Positions 10,801 to 18,671 of a stretch of DNA of 64,000 bases are shown piece by piece. Position 1 is the stretch's first letter; every line of letters begins with the position of its first letter. Below the pieces are notes generated by a model. That model was not told the origin of the DNA. It saw only the letters and a program-made list of their open reading frames with translations, and did no database searches. The stretch spans positions 310,001-374,000 of the forward strand of contig PIZR01000003.1 of NCBI GenBank assembly GCA_002835675.1. Reading direction: 5' to 3'. The stretch comes from Bacillus sp. BA3. GTDB taxonomy: Bacteria > Bacillota > Bacilli > Bacillales > DSM-1321. The position numbers were made by a program, and so were the translations under genes.

Positions 10801-11143
10801 GCTCGATACTAAGTATCGCTTTTTTGCTCAGCTTTTCAACTGGAACGGAAACCTTTATATAACAGTCATAAACAGTCGGTTCATCACCGTCTAATTTCCG
10901 CATTAAATCTTTCAAATCTACTTTAAACTCAAATTTAGATGAACTCACCGATTCAGCTATTTTTATTTTTTGATCTTCGTACTCCCTAGAATATAACCAT
11001 AGTTCTTTTGCGCAATAATGTTCTATTGAAAATTCCCCTTTTATCAACAGTGTATCTTTCTCTTGCGCAATGGTCAGAACTTGTTTCAGCTTAATTTTAG
11101 GAGTTTTTTTTGCTTTCCCTTTTCCAAGAAGCTTTTTAATCAT
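7814..11143 (-). CDS. Double-domain CDP-glycerol glycerophosphotransferase (two TagF-type catalytic domains)
   Basis: 1109 residues, far longer than the usual single-domain enzyme (TagF of B. subtilis is about 750). Residues 1-310 look like two repeated beta-rich modules, each ending in a VYDxYxK pattern (near 92 and 263). A first catalytic domain starts near 352 (KDVWLIGERTYKAQ, FLQHGVMGTKN, ITDYSSVAFDFSF). A second starts near 745 (VDRNLILFESGIGKQF, IQTWHGTPLKKM, YAPTFRDNQ, ITDYSSVMFDFA). Both keep the His-Gly and DYSS motifs, so both may be active. It heads the minus-strand unit, with AGGTGG before ATG. Likely role: priming plus polymerisation, or polymerising a two-component chain; this is inference. 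Confidence 0.85.
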   Translation of the reverse strand: MIKKLLGKGKAKKTPKIKLKQVLTIAQEKDTLLIKGEFSIEHYCAKELWLYSREYEDQKIKIAESVSSSKFEFKVDLKDLMRKLDGDEPTVYDCYIKVSVPVEKLSKKAILSIEHKAEYVEENEQVNIEYPIRLGRFQETHMNNLSIYNYEDKQSIFSITNKGNLSLYFNKTPKISIKSQIEKIKSKSKAMQINGQIFTKHSRIIKGEGLVKGRQSDKEYQANISFIHNKEMNIKKYGLNRYIYDLRVDLEQLVSADLEDDVYDIYMKLHLHDQEEPKMVRVGRPTTRTKLFTKETDVSSNNGVAIVNPYYTFKASNLSLEVFNFSTESYRYLKRMMGWRRFLALFKKKKDVWLIGERTYKAQDTGYHFFKYMRENHPEKEVYYVIEENSVEAKNVEPFGNILYFKSKDHIKKTMESTRIISSHHPDYLYPLRTSEFKNRVKGVKVFLQHGVMGTKNMVANYGKNAVSGFSTDVFLVSSDFEKDMIVTDFGYNEKEVFTTGLSRFDSLFKDDVLTKRQLLIIPTWRDWITSDEIFLESEYFERYQKLVNHPVLHELSKNNGFEIIFCLHPNMQKFTSYFKDAPVRVISQGEVDVQRLIKESAIMITDYSSVAFDFSFLHKPVIYYQFDRDRFIGKRPSHLDLDNDLPGEIVDELDELLGVLAEYANTDFVMKKKYMDKANRFIKYRDVHSNSRIFEVIQNAEKDQNSIIKLYNHPISKLIMNRFRKSDKYFPVMKKVYKIMSKVIPVDRNLILFESGIGKQFADSPKYIYEELVKRDNKYKKVWVYNGNLPIKGKNTKLIKRLSPEYYYYLAKAGYWINNQNFPTYLSKRKETTYIQTWHGTPLKKMLFDIDNIQGRDDGYLDRVHGATRTWDYLISPSPYASNAFRSAFKYEGEILETGYPRNDLFYREDASMISKSVMEKLKIPKGKKVILYAPTFRDNQTSKNNKFIFELKFDLERMKEELGDEYILLLRMHVVISNNLSIPSEFEDFVINVSNYSDIQELYLISDILITDYSSVMFDFANTARPILYYTYDLEDYRDNIRGFYMDFEKEAPGPFLSTTEEIIETITNIDDINMQYKERYGLFREKYCGIEDGKATRRIVDKFFND

Positions 11144-11832
11144 TTTAGACCACCTATTACAAATTATTTAAATAAAAACGAATCATTCAATGTACATTAA
11201 AATCATAAACTTTTTTGGGTTTTTCCTCAATATCATTAAACAGACAGGCGAACTGCCCATATATTTACTATAAATCCTCTAATGAACAAAAAAGACAATA
11301 TTGGTTAGTGCATAGTCGAAAACGAACATACTAAAACTTAAAAACATTCGTAAATATAAGACTTCCAAGGAGGTACTGCCGTTCTTCCATGTTGCCAGAA
11401 TGGAAAGGGAATAGCAAAAACAATTCTCTTTATTGCAAAGAAGTCTTCATGACATCAAAGTTAACGCTTTCAAACCAATACTTGCACTTCATTAATTGGA
11501 TACTTAAAAAATGTTAGGCGATAGATTTATGGCCAATATATGCCCATCATCTGTCCTTCATACAATTCTGTCGCTTCACCTACACCATTAGAAAACAGGG
11601 ATTAATGAAGCTCCTCTAGTTGTTCTCTCCTAAACGTGGTAAAATTGTGGATGGCTTATTCTGATTGCAGCAAGAATAATAATTTTTCTTATCAATCGTT
11701 CATCAGCTTACTTTAAGTAAAGTGAAGAGAAATTATTTTTAAATACCATTCAGTATAAACCATACATTCATATAGACACCTTATTATGCCCTACAAAATA
11801 GTCAACATTTAATTTTAGCTTAAAAAATAATA

Positions 11833-11897
11833 TTTACAATAATCATCAATGTAAAAATTGTGGTTTATTTGTAAAAAAATTGTGGTTTATTTGTAAA
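11833..11897 (+). promoter_or_regulatory. TGTAAA half-site array with a 22-bp direct repeat (possible WalR operator)
   Basis: TGTAAA occurs at 11850, 11870 and 11892, spaced 20 and 22 bp, i.e. two helical turns, with an inverted copy TTTACA at 11833. The last two lie in an exact 22-bp-period tandem repeat (unit begins TTGTGGTTTATTTG). TGTWAH half-sites are the core of the WalR (YycF) binding site, though the classical site has two halves 11 bp apart. The array ends 10 bp before a TATAAT box. Operator function is inferred. Confidence 0.4.
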
Positions 11898-11907
11898 GCT
11901 ATTAAGT

Positions 11908-11913
11908 TATAAT
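11908..11913 (+). promoter_or_regulatory. Putative -10 box for tagD-tagB
   Basis: A perfect TATAAT with no good -35 at 16-18 bp; the place of the -35 is occupied by the TGTAAA repeat. That arrangement suggests activator dependence. It would give a leader of about 150 bases before tagD. Confidence 0.4.
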
Positions 11914-12069
11914 TAGTTAGAGAAAGTCATTGCCTAAAAATATAGGAAAACAACAGCAGAGATTTAAATGCTAGTTGCCTGTTTTATTGTTCCATTTCAT
12001 ATTCTAATAGACCAAATATATATTAATTTGATTGAATAACAGTTTAAGAGTCTTAAAGGAGGAATAAAG

Positions 12070-12468
12070 ATGAAGAAAGTAATCACTTACGGAACCTTTG
12101 ATTTGCTTCATTGGGGTCATATCAATCTATTAAAACGCGCTAAAGATTTAGGGGATTATCTGATCGTTGCCATTTCCACGGATGAATTCAATGCATTAAA
12201 AGATAAAAAAGCTTATCATAGCTTTGAAAACAGAAAAATGATCCTTGAATCAATCCGCTATGTGGATGAAGTCATACCGGAAGACAATTGGGAACAAAAG
12301 AGGGAAGACATCGTTCGTGAAGGTGTAGATATCTTTGTAATGGGCGATGACTGGAAAGGCCAATTCGATGAATTATCCGAAGTTTGTGAAGTGGTCTACC
12401 TTCCAAGAACTATCGGCATTTCGACTTCCCAAATTAAAGATGACCTTTTACAAGTTACTAATGGCTAA
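12070..12468 (+). CDS. tagD: Glycerol-3-phosphate cytidylyltransferase TagD
   Basis: 132 residues, close to the family's usual ~130. The nucleotidyltransferase HxGH motif is HWGH at 14-17 (YGTFDLLHWGHINLL), and the C-terminal signature is RTIGISTSQI. The enzyme makes CDP-glycerol from CTP and glycerol 3-phosphate, the donor used by the three glycerophosphotransferase genes nearby. AAAGGAGGAATAAAG precedes ATG. It overlaps the next gene by 8 bases, so the two are translationally coupled. This assignment is secure. Confidence 0.96.
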   Translation: MKKVITYGTFDLLHWGHINLLKRAKDLGDYLIVAISTDEFNALKDKKAYHSFENRKMILESIRYVDEVIPEDNWEQKREDIVREGVDIFVMGDDWKGQFDELSEVCEVVYLPRTIGISTSQIKDDLLQVTNG

Positions 12469-13624
12469 AGAATTCGCGATAGGGATTTATCTTTTTTGTT
12501 TCAAAGTTTTATTCTCTATCTTTAAACTTTTCCCTTTATATGACAAAACGACCTTTGTCACATCATTCGGGGACAATTGCCAATATATCGCAGATGAAAT
12601 GGACAAGCAGGACATTTCCGTTCAAAAAGTATTTTTAATGAAATCGAGCAGTTCCATGCAAGTTAAGGACGATGGGGAAACCATCGTCCTTCCGTTTGAA
12701 TCAAAAAATATCATGGCCATGATCCGATCGATTTATCATCTGGCTACATCAAAATGGATCATCATCGATAATTATTTTGGCTTTCTTTCAGCCATTGCAT
12801 TCAAAAAGCAAGTGACATGTGTCCAAGTGTGGCATGCAGCCGGTGCCGTTAAGCAATTCGGGGCAAAAGACCCTTCCATTCAAAACCGCTCAGCCGGTGC
12901 AAGGAAAAGATTTTTTGAGGTATATAACAAATTCGATTATGTTACGGCAGGTTCAGAGAGAATGGCCGAGATTTTTCAAGAAAGTTTTCAACTGCCGGCA
13001 TCGCATATCCTAAGGACCGGGATACCTCGGACCGATTTCTTTTTCAATGATGAATCAAAAAGAAATGCCCGCAATGCTTTGCTGGACAGGTATCCAGAAC
13101 TTGAGCATAAGAAAATCATGCTGTATGCCCCTACATTCCGTAATGACGGTTTGAACAGCGGAGAGATTGCACTTGATTTGGAATTGCTCTACGAGGAACT
13201 TCAGGGCGAAAATTATGCGTTATTACTAAAACTGCATCCAGCAGTTAAAGCAGAGCATGATTTACAAGATAAATTCCCGGGATTCATTTATCCTGTCGAT
13301 AGTGAATTTCACGTTAACCAACTGCTTATCAGTACGGATCTTTTAATAACCGATTACTCATCGATACCATTTGAATTCTCTTTCTTGGAAAGACCCATGA
13401 TATTCTTTGCATATGACTTAGAAAAGTATGTGCAGGAACGGGGATTCTGGGAGGATTACTCCTCTTCCATGCCCGGACCCGTGGTATCTACCACAGTAGA
13501 GCTCTTAAAGAAAATCCGTGCCGCTGATCATTCATTACTGAAGATCGCTTCCTTTAACCAAAAATGGAATGAATACTCCACAGGAAATTCAAGCAGGAAT
13601 TTAGTCGATTTCCTTTTTAAATAA
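12461..13624 (+). CDS. tagB: CDP-glycerol glycerophosphotransferase, TagB-like
   Basis: 387 residues from the ATG that overlaps tagD by 8 bases (ATGGCTAA), a length close to B. subtilis TagB (381). Landmarks are VWHAAGAVKQFG near 115, TGIPRTDFFF near 180, YAPTFRNDG near 210 and ITDYSSIPFEFSFLERP near 290. The N-terminal 30 residues are hydrophobic and fit peripheral membrane attachment. TagB adds the first glycerol phosphate to the linkage unit; the assignment as priming enzyme rests on length and pairing with tagD. A second possible ATG lies 7 codons upstream. Confidence 0.85.
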   Translation: MAKEFAIGIYLFCFKVLFSIFKLFPLYDKTTFVTSFGDNCQYIADEMDKQDISVQKVFLMKSSSSMQVKDDGETIVLPFESKNIMAMIRSIYHLATSKWIIIDNYFGFLSAIAFKKQVTCVQVWHAAGAVKQFGAKDPSIQNRSAGARKRFFEVYNKFDYVTAGSERMAEIFQESFQLPASHILRTGIPRTDFFFNDESKRNARNALLDRYPELEHKKIMLYAPTFRNDGLNSGEIALDLELLYEELQGENYALLLKLHPAVKAEHDLQDKFPGFIYPVDSEFHVNQLLISTDLLITDYSSIPFEFSFLERPMIFFAYDLEKYVQERGFWEDYSSSMPGPVVSTTVELLKKIRAADHSLLKIASFNQKWNEYSTGNSSRNLVDFLFK

Positions 13625-13655
13625 AAAACCCACTTCGTTTTACGAAGTGGGTTTT
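13625..13655 (+). terminator. Terminator after tagB
   Basis: Perfect 13-bp arms AAAACCCACTTCG / CGAAGTGGGTTTT with a 5-base loop, starting directly at the tagB stop. Confidence 0.88.
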
Positions 13656-13904
13656 CATTTTTTAAACGGAAATGCGCATCCAAAAACAGGGTTATTTTTA
13701 CATATAATTACAAACCAAAACGCAAAACCCCTCAATGTGAAAAAAGACTCACAATATAGAAAATATTGTAGATTACATTACTCAAAGTTCGCCAATATAA
13801 ACCAGTAAAATACTACTATTTTCCCCTTGTAACAAAAATGTAATATGTTTAAACCTGTTTATTTTGTTAGAATAGGGAAAAAGACATATTAGAGGTGGAA
13901 AATT

Positions 13905-14945
13905 GTGAAAAAAAGTGTTGTCGCATTTTCGACATTAGCCATTTTATCTTCGACTTTTGTTTCTCCTGCCCTTGCCGGTACATATACTGTCAAAAGCGGT
14001 GATAACTTAAGTAAAATCGCCCAGAAGCATCATACGACGGTAAAAGACTTAAAACAGCTTAATAACTTAAAATCAGACTTTTTGAAAATCAATCAAAAAT
14101 TAATTACACCCAACTCCAAAACAACATCCAATGCTTCTTCAGTTTCCGTGAAAAAAACAAAGAAAACCACATATACCATTGTTTCAGGTGACACCTTAAC
14201 CAGGATAGCAAACAAGCATAACCTTACACTTGCTGAATTGATGAAACTGAATAACTTAAAATCCGATAGAATTTATGCAGGTAACAAACTTATCGTATCT
14301 AAATCAACCACTACCACTACCATTGATTTACCCGGCAGCTCCAAACCGTCCAATGTTACACAGACCCCAGTCAATTCGTCTACATACATTGTGGTAAAAG
14401 GTGACACTCTTTCCAAGATATCCAGAAAAACCAACTTGACTGTAACTCAGCTTAAATCAATCAACTCTTTAAAGTCTGATTTAATCAGAGTGGGTCAAAA
14501 GCTAAAACTAAGTAAATCGGCAAGTACTGCCCCAGCGGATAAAAACGATGAGGGAAAAGTGGAAGCCCCAAGTTCGGGGAACAAAGTGGCCAAGCTCGTT
14601 TCCGAAGCAAAAAAATTAATTGGTACACCATATTCATGGGCGGGTTCCTCCCCATCAGGTTTCGATTGCAGCGGATTCATTTACTATACATTCAAGAAGG
14701 CTGGGTATGACGTGCCGAGGCTTTCATCTTCCACATATTATGATATGGGTAAAAAGGTTACTTCACCGAAAAGCGGCGATCTTATCTTCTTTGCAACGGG
14801 TTCCAATAAATCAGTGATAAGCCACATGGGAATCTACTTGGGCGGCGGGGAATTCATTCATGCCTCATCAAGCAAGGGAGTAACAATCAGTACTACTTCA
14901 AACTCTTATTTCAAGAGTAAAATCATCGGTTATAGAAGTCTATAA
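13905..14945 (+). CDS. Secreted cell-wall endopeptidase with three LysM repeats and an NlpC/P60 domain (LytE/LytF/CwlS-like)
   Basis: 346 residues from a GTG start with AGAGGTGG upstream. A signal peptide ends at about PALAG (24-25). Three LysM modules follow at about 26-68, 86-128 and 161-203 (YTVKSGDNLSKIA, YTIVSGDTLTRIA, YIVVKGDTLSKIS), joined by Ser/Thr-rich linkers. The NlpC/P60 domain occupies the last ~115 residues with Cys in FDCSGF, His in SHMGIYLG and His in FIHASS, a complete catalytic triad. Such enzymes cleave the D-Glu-meso-DAP bond in peptidoglycan during growth and separation. It is monocistronic, closed by two hairpins. Confidence 0.9.
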   Translation: MKKSVVAFSTLAILSSTFVSPALAGTYTVKSGDNLSKIAQKHHTTVKDLKQLNNLKSDFLKINQKLITPNSKTTSNASSVSVKKTKKTTYTIVSGDTLTRIANKHNLTLAELMKLNNLKSDRIYAGNKLIVSKSTTTTTIDLPGSSKPSNVTQTPVNSSTYIVVKGDTLSKISRKTNLTVTQLKSINSLKSDLIRVGQKLKLSKSASTAPADKNDEGKVEAPSSGNKVAKLVSEAKKLIGTPYSWAGSSPSGFDCSGFIYYTFKKAGYDVPRLSSSTYYDMGKKVTSPKSGDLIFFATGSNKSVISHMGIYLGGGEFIHASSSKGVTISTTSNSYFKSKIIGYRSL

Positions 14946-14952
14946 GATTTAC

Positions 14953-14984
14953 TTGCCAGACTTTCCCTTAAAGTCTGGCAATTT
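14953..14984 (+). terminator. Hairpin after the NlpC/P60 gene
   Basis: Arms TTGCCAGACTTT / AAAGTCTGGCAA with only a short T-tail, 8 bases beyond the stop. Confidence 0.6.
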
Positions 14985-15052
14985 CATGTAAAAGAATCAT
15001 AGCTTCTTTATCTCTGGCTATACAAATTACGAAACAATCGAATGATGTGCCA

Positions 15053-15091
15053 ACGAAGGAATTCGGTTTCTCTAGAATCCTTCGTTTTTTT
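15053..15091 (+). terminator. Second terminator after the NlpC/P60 gene
   Basis: Arms ACGAAGGA / TCCTTCGT (inner part continues with a small bulge) followed by seven T. It is the stronger of two hairpins in the 287-base gap before the LCP gene. Confidence 0.75.
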
Positions 15092-15144
15092 GGATAAAAA
15101 ATGGTAAATATGCACTCTAACTACAAAAAGAAACTATTCTATTT

Positions 15145-15171
15145 TTGACAAAAAAAAGGTATAGTTAAAAA
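15145..15171 (+). promoter_or_regulatory. Possible promoter of the LCP gene
   Basis: A perfect TTGACA at 15145-15150 with a weak TAAAAA-type -10 about 15 bp later, followed by a small GGTAT/ATACC inverted repeat. Only the -35 is convincing. Confidence 0.35.
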
Positions 15172-15232
15172 TACCGACTAGGTACTTTTTCACACCTTCC
15201 ATTTTGTGGGATGGTTAAGGGAGGAATATTAA

Positions 15233-16159
15233 ATGAGATCCGAACATAAAAAAAAGAAAAAGAAACGCAAAACGTTTAAAATAATCGGCTTCACCCTTCT
15301 TATCCTTTTCATTGGCGCAGGTGTTTATGGCGCTTCAGTATATCAATCATTAGCCGGTGCGATCAGCACTATGCAAGGGACAGCCCATAAAACGGATAAA
15401 CGGGTAGAGGACATCAAGTTCAAGAGCAAAGATCCATTTTCATTGCTGATTCTTGGTGTGGATGAAAGAGAAAATGACTCAGGTCGATCAGATACGATGA
15501 TTGTCATGACGGTTAATCCTAAAAAAGAATCGATCGAGTTATTGAGTTTACCGAGGGATACGCGTACAGAGATCATCGGTAAAGGTATAAATGATAAAAT
15601 GAACCATGCCTATGCATATGGCGGAGTTGCCATGTCGATAAATACAGTGGAAGCCTATTTGGATATTCCGATTGATTATTACGTCAAAATGAATATGGAA
15701 GGCTTTCAGGATATTGTGAATGCTGTTGGTGGCGTCACAGTCGATAATGATATGGACCTTGCCTATAAAGGCTATACTTTCAATAAAGGCACAATAGACT
15801 TAAATGGTAAGGAGGCCTTGATTTATTCCCGAATCCGTAAGGAAGATCCCCGCGGGGATTATGGACGGCAAATGCGGCAACGCCAGGTTATCCAAGCTGT
15901 CATGAAAAAAGGGTCAAGCCTATCGACACTTACCAATTATGACGATATATTCGAAGCTTTAGGTAAAAACGTGGAAACCAATTTAAGTTTCAATGAAATG
16001 TTGAGCATCCAAAATAACTACAAATCATCCCTCAAAAATATTGAACAATATACACTGGAAGGTGACAATCAACGGGTAGATGGCGTTTGGTACAACATCG
16101 TTCCGGAAGATACAAAGCTTGAAGCCCAAAATCGTGTGAAAACGCATTTGGGATTATAA
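15233..16159 (+). CDS. LytR-CpsA-Psr (LCP) family polymer-peptidoglycan ligase, TagU/LytR-like
   Basis: 308 residues. A lysine-rich cytoplasmic start is followed by one membrane helix (about 15-37), then the extracellular LCP domain: SLLILGVDERE, RSDTMIVMTVNP, LSLPRDTRTEI and the Arg-rich pyrophosphate-binding run RIRKEDPRGDYGRQ. LCP enzymes transfer wall teichoic acid or other polymers from undecaprenyl pyrophosphate to peptidoglycan. The position next to the teichoic acid cluster and a wall hydrolase fits that role. AAGGGAGG lies before ATG. Confidence 0.9.
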   Translation: MRSEHKKKKKKRKTFKIIGFTLLILFIGAGVYGASVYQSLAGAISTMQGTAHKTDKRVEDIKFKSKDPFSLLILGVDERENDSGRSDTMIVMTVNPKKESIELLSLPRDTRTEIIGKGINDKMNHAYAYGGVAMSINTVEAYLDIPIDYYVKMNMEGFQDIVNAVGGVTVDNDMDLAYKGYTFNKGTIDLNGKEALIYSRIRKEDPRGDYGRQMRQRQVIQAVMKKGSSLSTLTNYDDIFEALGKNVETNLSFNEMLSIQNNYKSSLKNIEQYTLEGDNQRVDGVWYNIVPEDTKLEAQNRVKTHLGL

Positions 16160-16166
16160 TGAAAGG

Positions 16167-16200
16167 GAGGATGGCTTTTATCAGTCATCCTCTTTTTTTT
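16167..16200 (+). terminator. Terminator after the LCP gene
   Basis: Arms GAGGATG / CATCCTC followed by eight T, 8 bases after the stop. It overlaps the 3' end of the convergent LtaS-like gene. Confidence 0.7.
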
Positions 16201-17977
16201 CACCTTTTTTCTCTTCCTTCATTTGTTTAAAGTAATCAGAGCGTATCACTTGATCACTCAGATCAATCTCCTTTTGGTCTTCAGGTGAAAATTCTTCGAC
16301 CTTACCTTCCCCATTTATTTTCATTTGAGTACCATAATCCCCTTTTAATATCAAAGCATCACCATTTTCGCCATTCAGCATGCTCTCTCCAAAGTATGAA
16401 GAACTCTTAATATTGAACAGATCATATAGAGTTGGTAAAATATCGATTTGGCCCGCTACCTTATCAATCGTTCTCCCTTTCATATCCTCCTGATAAATGA
16501 TCACAGGAATTGGCATATATTTTTCAATCCACTCTTCATCGCTAATTTTACTACCGTAATACGCTTCTACCTCGTGTTTATCTTTTAAAAATAGCCCATC
16601 ATGATCTCCGTAAATGACAATCACGCTGTCTTTCAATTTCCCGTCATCCTTCAACCTCTTTACGAAATCCCCGATGGCTGAATCTGTATAATGAATTGCT
16701 TCAAAATATTTAGTCAGGTAACTGTTCTCTTTTCCAACTTCAGACTTCAATGTTATCTGTTCCTTTGGCAGTGAAAAAGGTACATGGCTGGTCAATGTAA
16801 CGAAAAAAGCGTAATAGGGATTTTGTTTATCTTTTAGGAAATCATAGCTTTGATTGAAGAAACTGCGGTCTCCCAACCCCATCGAAATCATCTGATCTTG
16901 CGACATATCCTCTATGGAAAGATAGTCATCAAACCCTAGGGAGGGATATGCATGCTGCCTATTCCAAAAGTCTTCTTCATCTCCGTGGAAAGCAAAACTT
17001 TGATAATCCGACTTTTTTAATTCCTTAGCAAGACCCGGAAAATCATTATATGGGAATCGAAAAAAGGTCGCACCCTGCTTTAAAGGAAATAATCCGGTAT
17101 TCACGATAAGCTCTCCGTCAGATGAATTCCCAAATACCGTCTGTGGATAAACATGGGGGAAGTACAACCCACCTTTCGCCAGTTCATTCATGAATGGCGT
17201 GACCTCCTGCCCGGCACTGCTTTGAAATAGCGGAAACGCCTGTAAAGATTCCACCTGGATGATAATGAGATTCTTCCCCTCCAAGGAGCCTGAATGCCCG
17301 TTTCCCTTTCTTTTCTTTTTATTGAAGTAATCAGAAACGGCCATCTTTTCTTGTGAAGACATTCCATGCCTTCCCGAGTCAGTAAAGTAGGCATACGTAT
17401 CCAATGCGTGATGACCGATCGGGCCCCAGTTTCGCAAGAAGGTATTTGCCTCATAACGCCTGGTTATATCTACTTTGTCGATAAAGATGTTCTTGACCGG
17501 CTTCAAACCTGCTATCATCAGGAATATTACGACCGGAACGAGTGCCATATGCTTGAGGGGGTATTTTTTCTTCACAAATGACTCAGCAATTGGAATGCCT
17601 GCCAGAAGAAAGATTGCATCCTTCATTTCCATCATACTGAATATACTTTCACCCAGCCCATTCAGATTGCTTTTTTGCATCCACATATAGGATGTTATAG
17701 GTGTCGAATAATAACGGTAAAACCAGATGTCCCCAAGGAAAAAGACCATGATCGAAAGAAGGAAAACTGAAAAAATGATGCCCTTTACGATTTGATTCGG
17801 TATCCATTCCTTCAGATAAACAATAAAACCGGCAACACCGATGATTATCGTAATTATCCCAATAGAAAGATCGTTACCCATCCTATCATTCGTATAAATG
17901 AAAAGTATGGCCACGATTGAGAATGACAATAACTCAAATAGTCTCTCCTTCAATCGTTGATTACGGTTATTCTTCAT
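16181..17977 (-). CDS. LtaS-family (sulfatase-fold) membrane glycerophosphotransferase
   Basis: 598 residues: about five N-terminal membrane helices (to ~165), then an extracellular sulfatase-like domain (~230-560) and a highly charged Lys/Glu tail. Metal/active-site landmarks are VESLQ (Glu244), the nucleophile region FGNSSDGE (282-289) and YGDHDG (Asp458-His459). LtaS enzymes build lipoteichoic acid from phosphatidylglycerol; B. subtilis has four paralogues (LtaS, YfnI, YqgS, YvgJ). In S. aureus LtaS the nucleophile is Thr in GKTSD; here the same place is Ser285. It may be a primase or paralogue rather than the main synthase. Convergent with the LCP gene. Confidence 0.85.
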   Translation of the reverse strand: MKNNRNQRLKERLFELLSFSIVAILFIYTNDRMGNDLSIGIITIIIGVAGFIVYLKEWIPNQIVKGIIFSVFLLSIMVFFLGDIWFYRYYSTPITSYMWMQKSNLNGLGESIFSMMEMKDAIFLLAGIPIAESFVKKKYPLKHMALVPVVIFLMIAGLKPVKNIFIDKVDITRRYEANTFLRNWGPIGHHALDTYAYFTDSGRHGMSSQEKMAVSDYFNKKKRKGNGHSGSLEGKNLIIIQVESLQAFPLFQSSAGQEVTPFMNELAKGGLYFPHVYPQTVFGNSSDGELIVNTGLFPLKQGATFFRFPYNDFPGLAKELKKSDYQSFAFHGDEEDFWNRQHAYPSLGFDDYLSIEDMSQDQMISMGLGDRSFFNQSYDFLKDKQNPYYAFFVTLTSHVPFSLPKEQITLKSEVGKENSYLTKYFEAIHYTDSAIGDFVKRLKDDGKLKDSVIVIYGDHDGLFLKDKHEVEAYYGSKISDEEWIEKYMPIPVIIYQEDMKGRTIDKVAGQIDILPTLYDLFNIKSSSYFGESMLNGENGDALILKGDYGTQMKINGEGKVEEFSPEDQKEIDLSDQVIRSDYFKQMKEEKKGEKKEDD

Positions 17978-18129
17978 GCTCCTGCCACTTTCCTCTTCAT
18001 TATTTCCAAGCCTTAGTTAAGCCTGATTGCGGAAGATTACTTATAAATATTACTTAGCGTTGCCATTTATGAGAAATTGCACACAGAAAACGGCATAAAT
18101 ATTTGGCACTAATGACTTCCTTTATAAAC

Positions 18130-18163
18130 AAAAAGCCTTCATCACTAACAGGATGAGGGCTTT
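18130..18163 (-). terminator. Terminator of the secA2-SLAP operon
   Basis: Arms AAAGCCTTCATC / GATGAGGGCTTT (one G-U pair) with a T-run on the minus strand, about 60 bases beyond the SLAP stop. Confidence 0.75.
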
Positions 18164-18221
18164 GCTTTGGATCTCCGGCAAAATAGCTGCCGGTTGCCGC
18201 TAGACTCATGCGGGTACTTCC

Positions 18222-18671
18222 CTATGTTCTCTTCCATTCGAAAGCAATCTTCCAACCTTCATCAGGAATCGATTCCGCCAACATATCCCCTTCCTCGAAT
18301 AAGAAACGCCAGGGGATGCTTGAAAGTGCTGGAAGCTCACCAAGCTCTGAAAGATCGAATGCCTTTTTTGCGAGGAATTTTCCATCTCCATCAACTAACA
18401 GTAAATCCACGATATCAAAACTGACAGCTTTCTCTATTGAATTTCGTAGAAAAGCCTCTATGATTACATCATCTTCCACCCTAGTCAGCTTGATGCCGGA
18501 TAATGAAATTTGGTTCGGTTTTAATGCAGGAAGCCTTTGATGGTGGAATTTATATACATATTCCTCTTGCTTGGAAACTTCCCACCCCTTGTGAAACATC
18601 AAGGAAGTATGAACGGTGTCATCCTGATCTGATAACTTTTGTGTATTATCCCTTTTTTCAAATAAACTCAT
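18222..18671 (-). CDS. SLAP-domain protein of the accessory Sec (SecA2) system
   Basis: 149 residues. The sequence matches my memory of the SLAP domain of accessory Sec/S-layer assembly proteins: beta-rich, with FHHQRLPALKPNQISLSGIKL and a LPALSSIPWRFLFEEGDM region. Typical proteins of this type carry two SLAP repeats; only one is present. There is no signal peptide, so it acts in the cytoplasm. Its ATG overlaps the secA2 stop (TGATG), so it is translationally coupled, which supports a role as helper or chaperone for SecA2 substrates. A GTG lies one codon upstream as an alternative start. No S-layer gene is in this window, so the substrate is unknown. Confidence 0.72.
   Translation of the reverse strand: MSLFEKRDNTQKLSDQDDTVHTSLMFHKGWEVSKQEEYVYKFHHQRLPALKPNQISLSGIKLTRVEDDVIIEAFLRNSIEKAVSFDIVDLLLVDGDGKFLAKKAFDLSELGELPALSSIPWRFLFEEGDMLAESIPDEGWKIAFEWKRT

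Larger units (their letters stand above)
11144..12069. other. 926-base divergent control region between teichoic acid operons
   Basis: No gene with a convincing ribosome site is visible. The region is AT-rich and must hold the promoters for the minus-strand double TagF gene and the plus-strand tagD-tagB genes. Near the tagD side it carries TGTAAA repeats and a TATAAT box (listed separately), with about 150 bases from that box to the tagD start. In B. subtilis the corresponding divergent tag region is controlled by WalR and PhoP. Confidence 0.6.

Noticed and set aside
11520..11600. Possible gene remnant on the minus strand (NGVGEATELYEGQ...)
   Set aside because: Only about 22 codons between stops, no start or ribosome site, no homologue I can name; too little to call a pseudogene.
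18195..18221. Fragment resembling the dispersed repeat (GACTCATGCGGG) beside the SLAP stop
   Set aside because: Only about 12 matching bases; too short to claim a copy.
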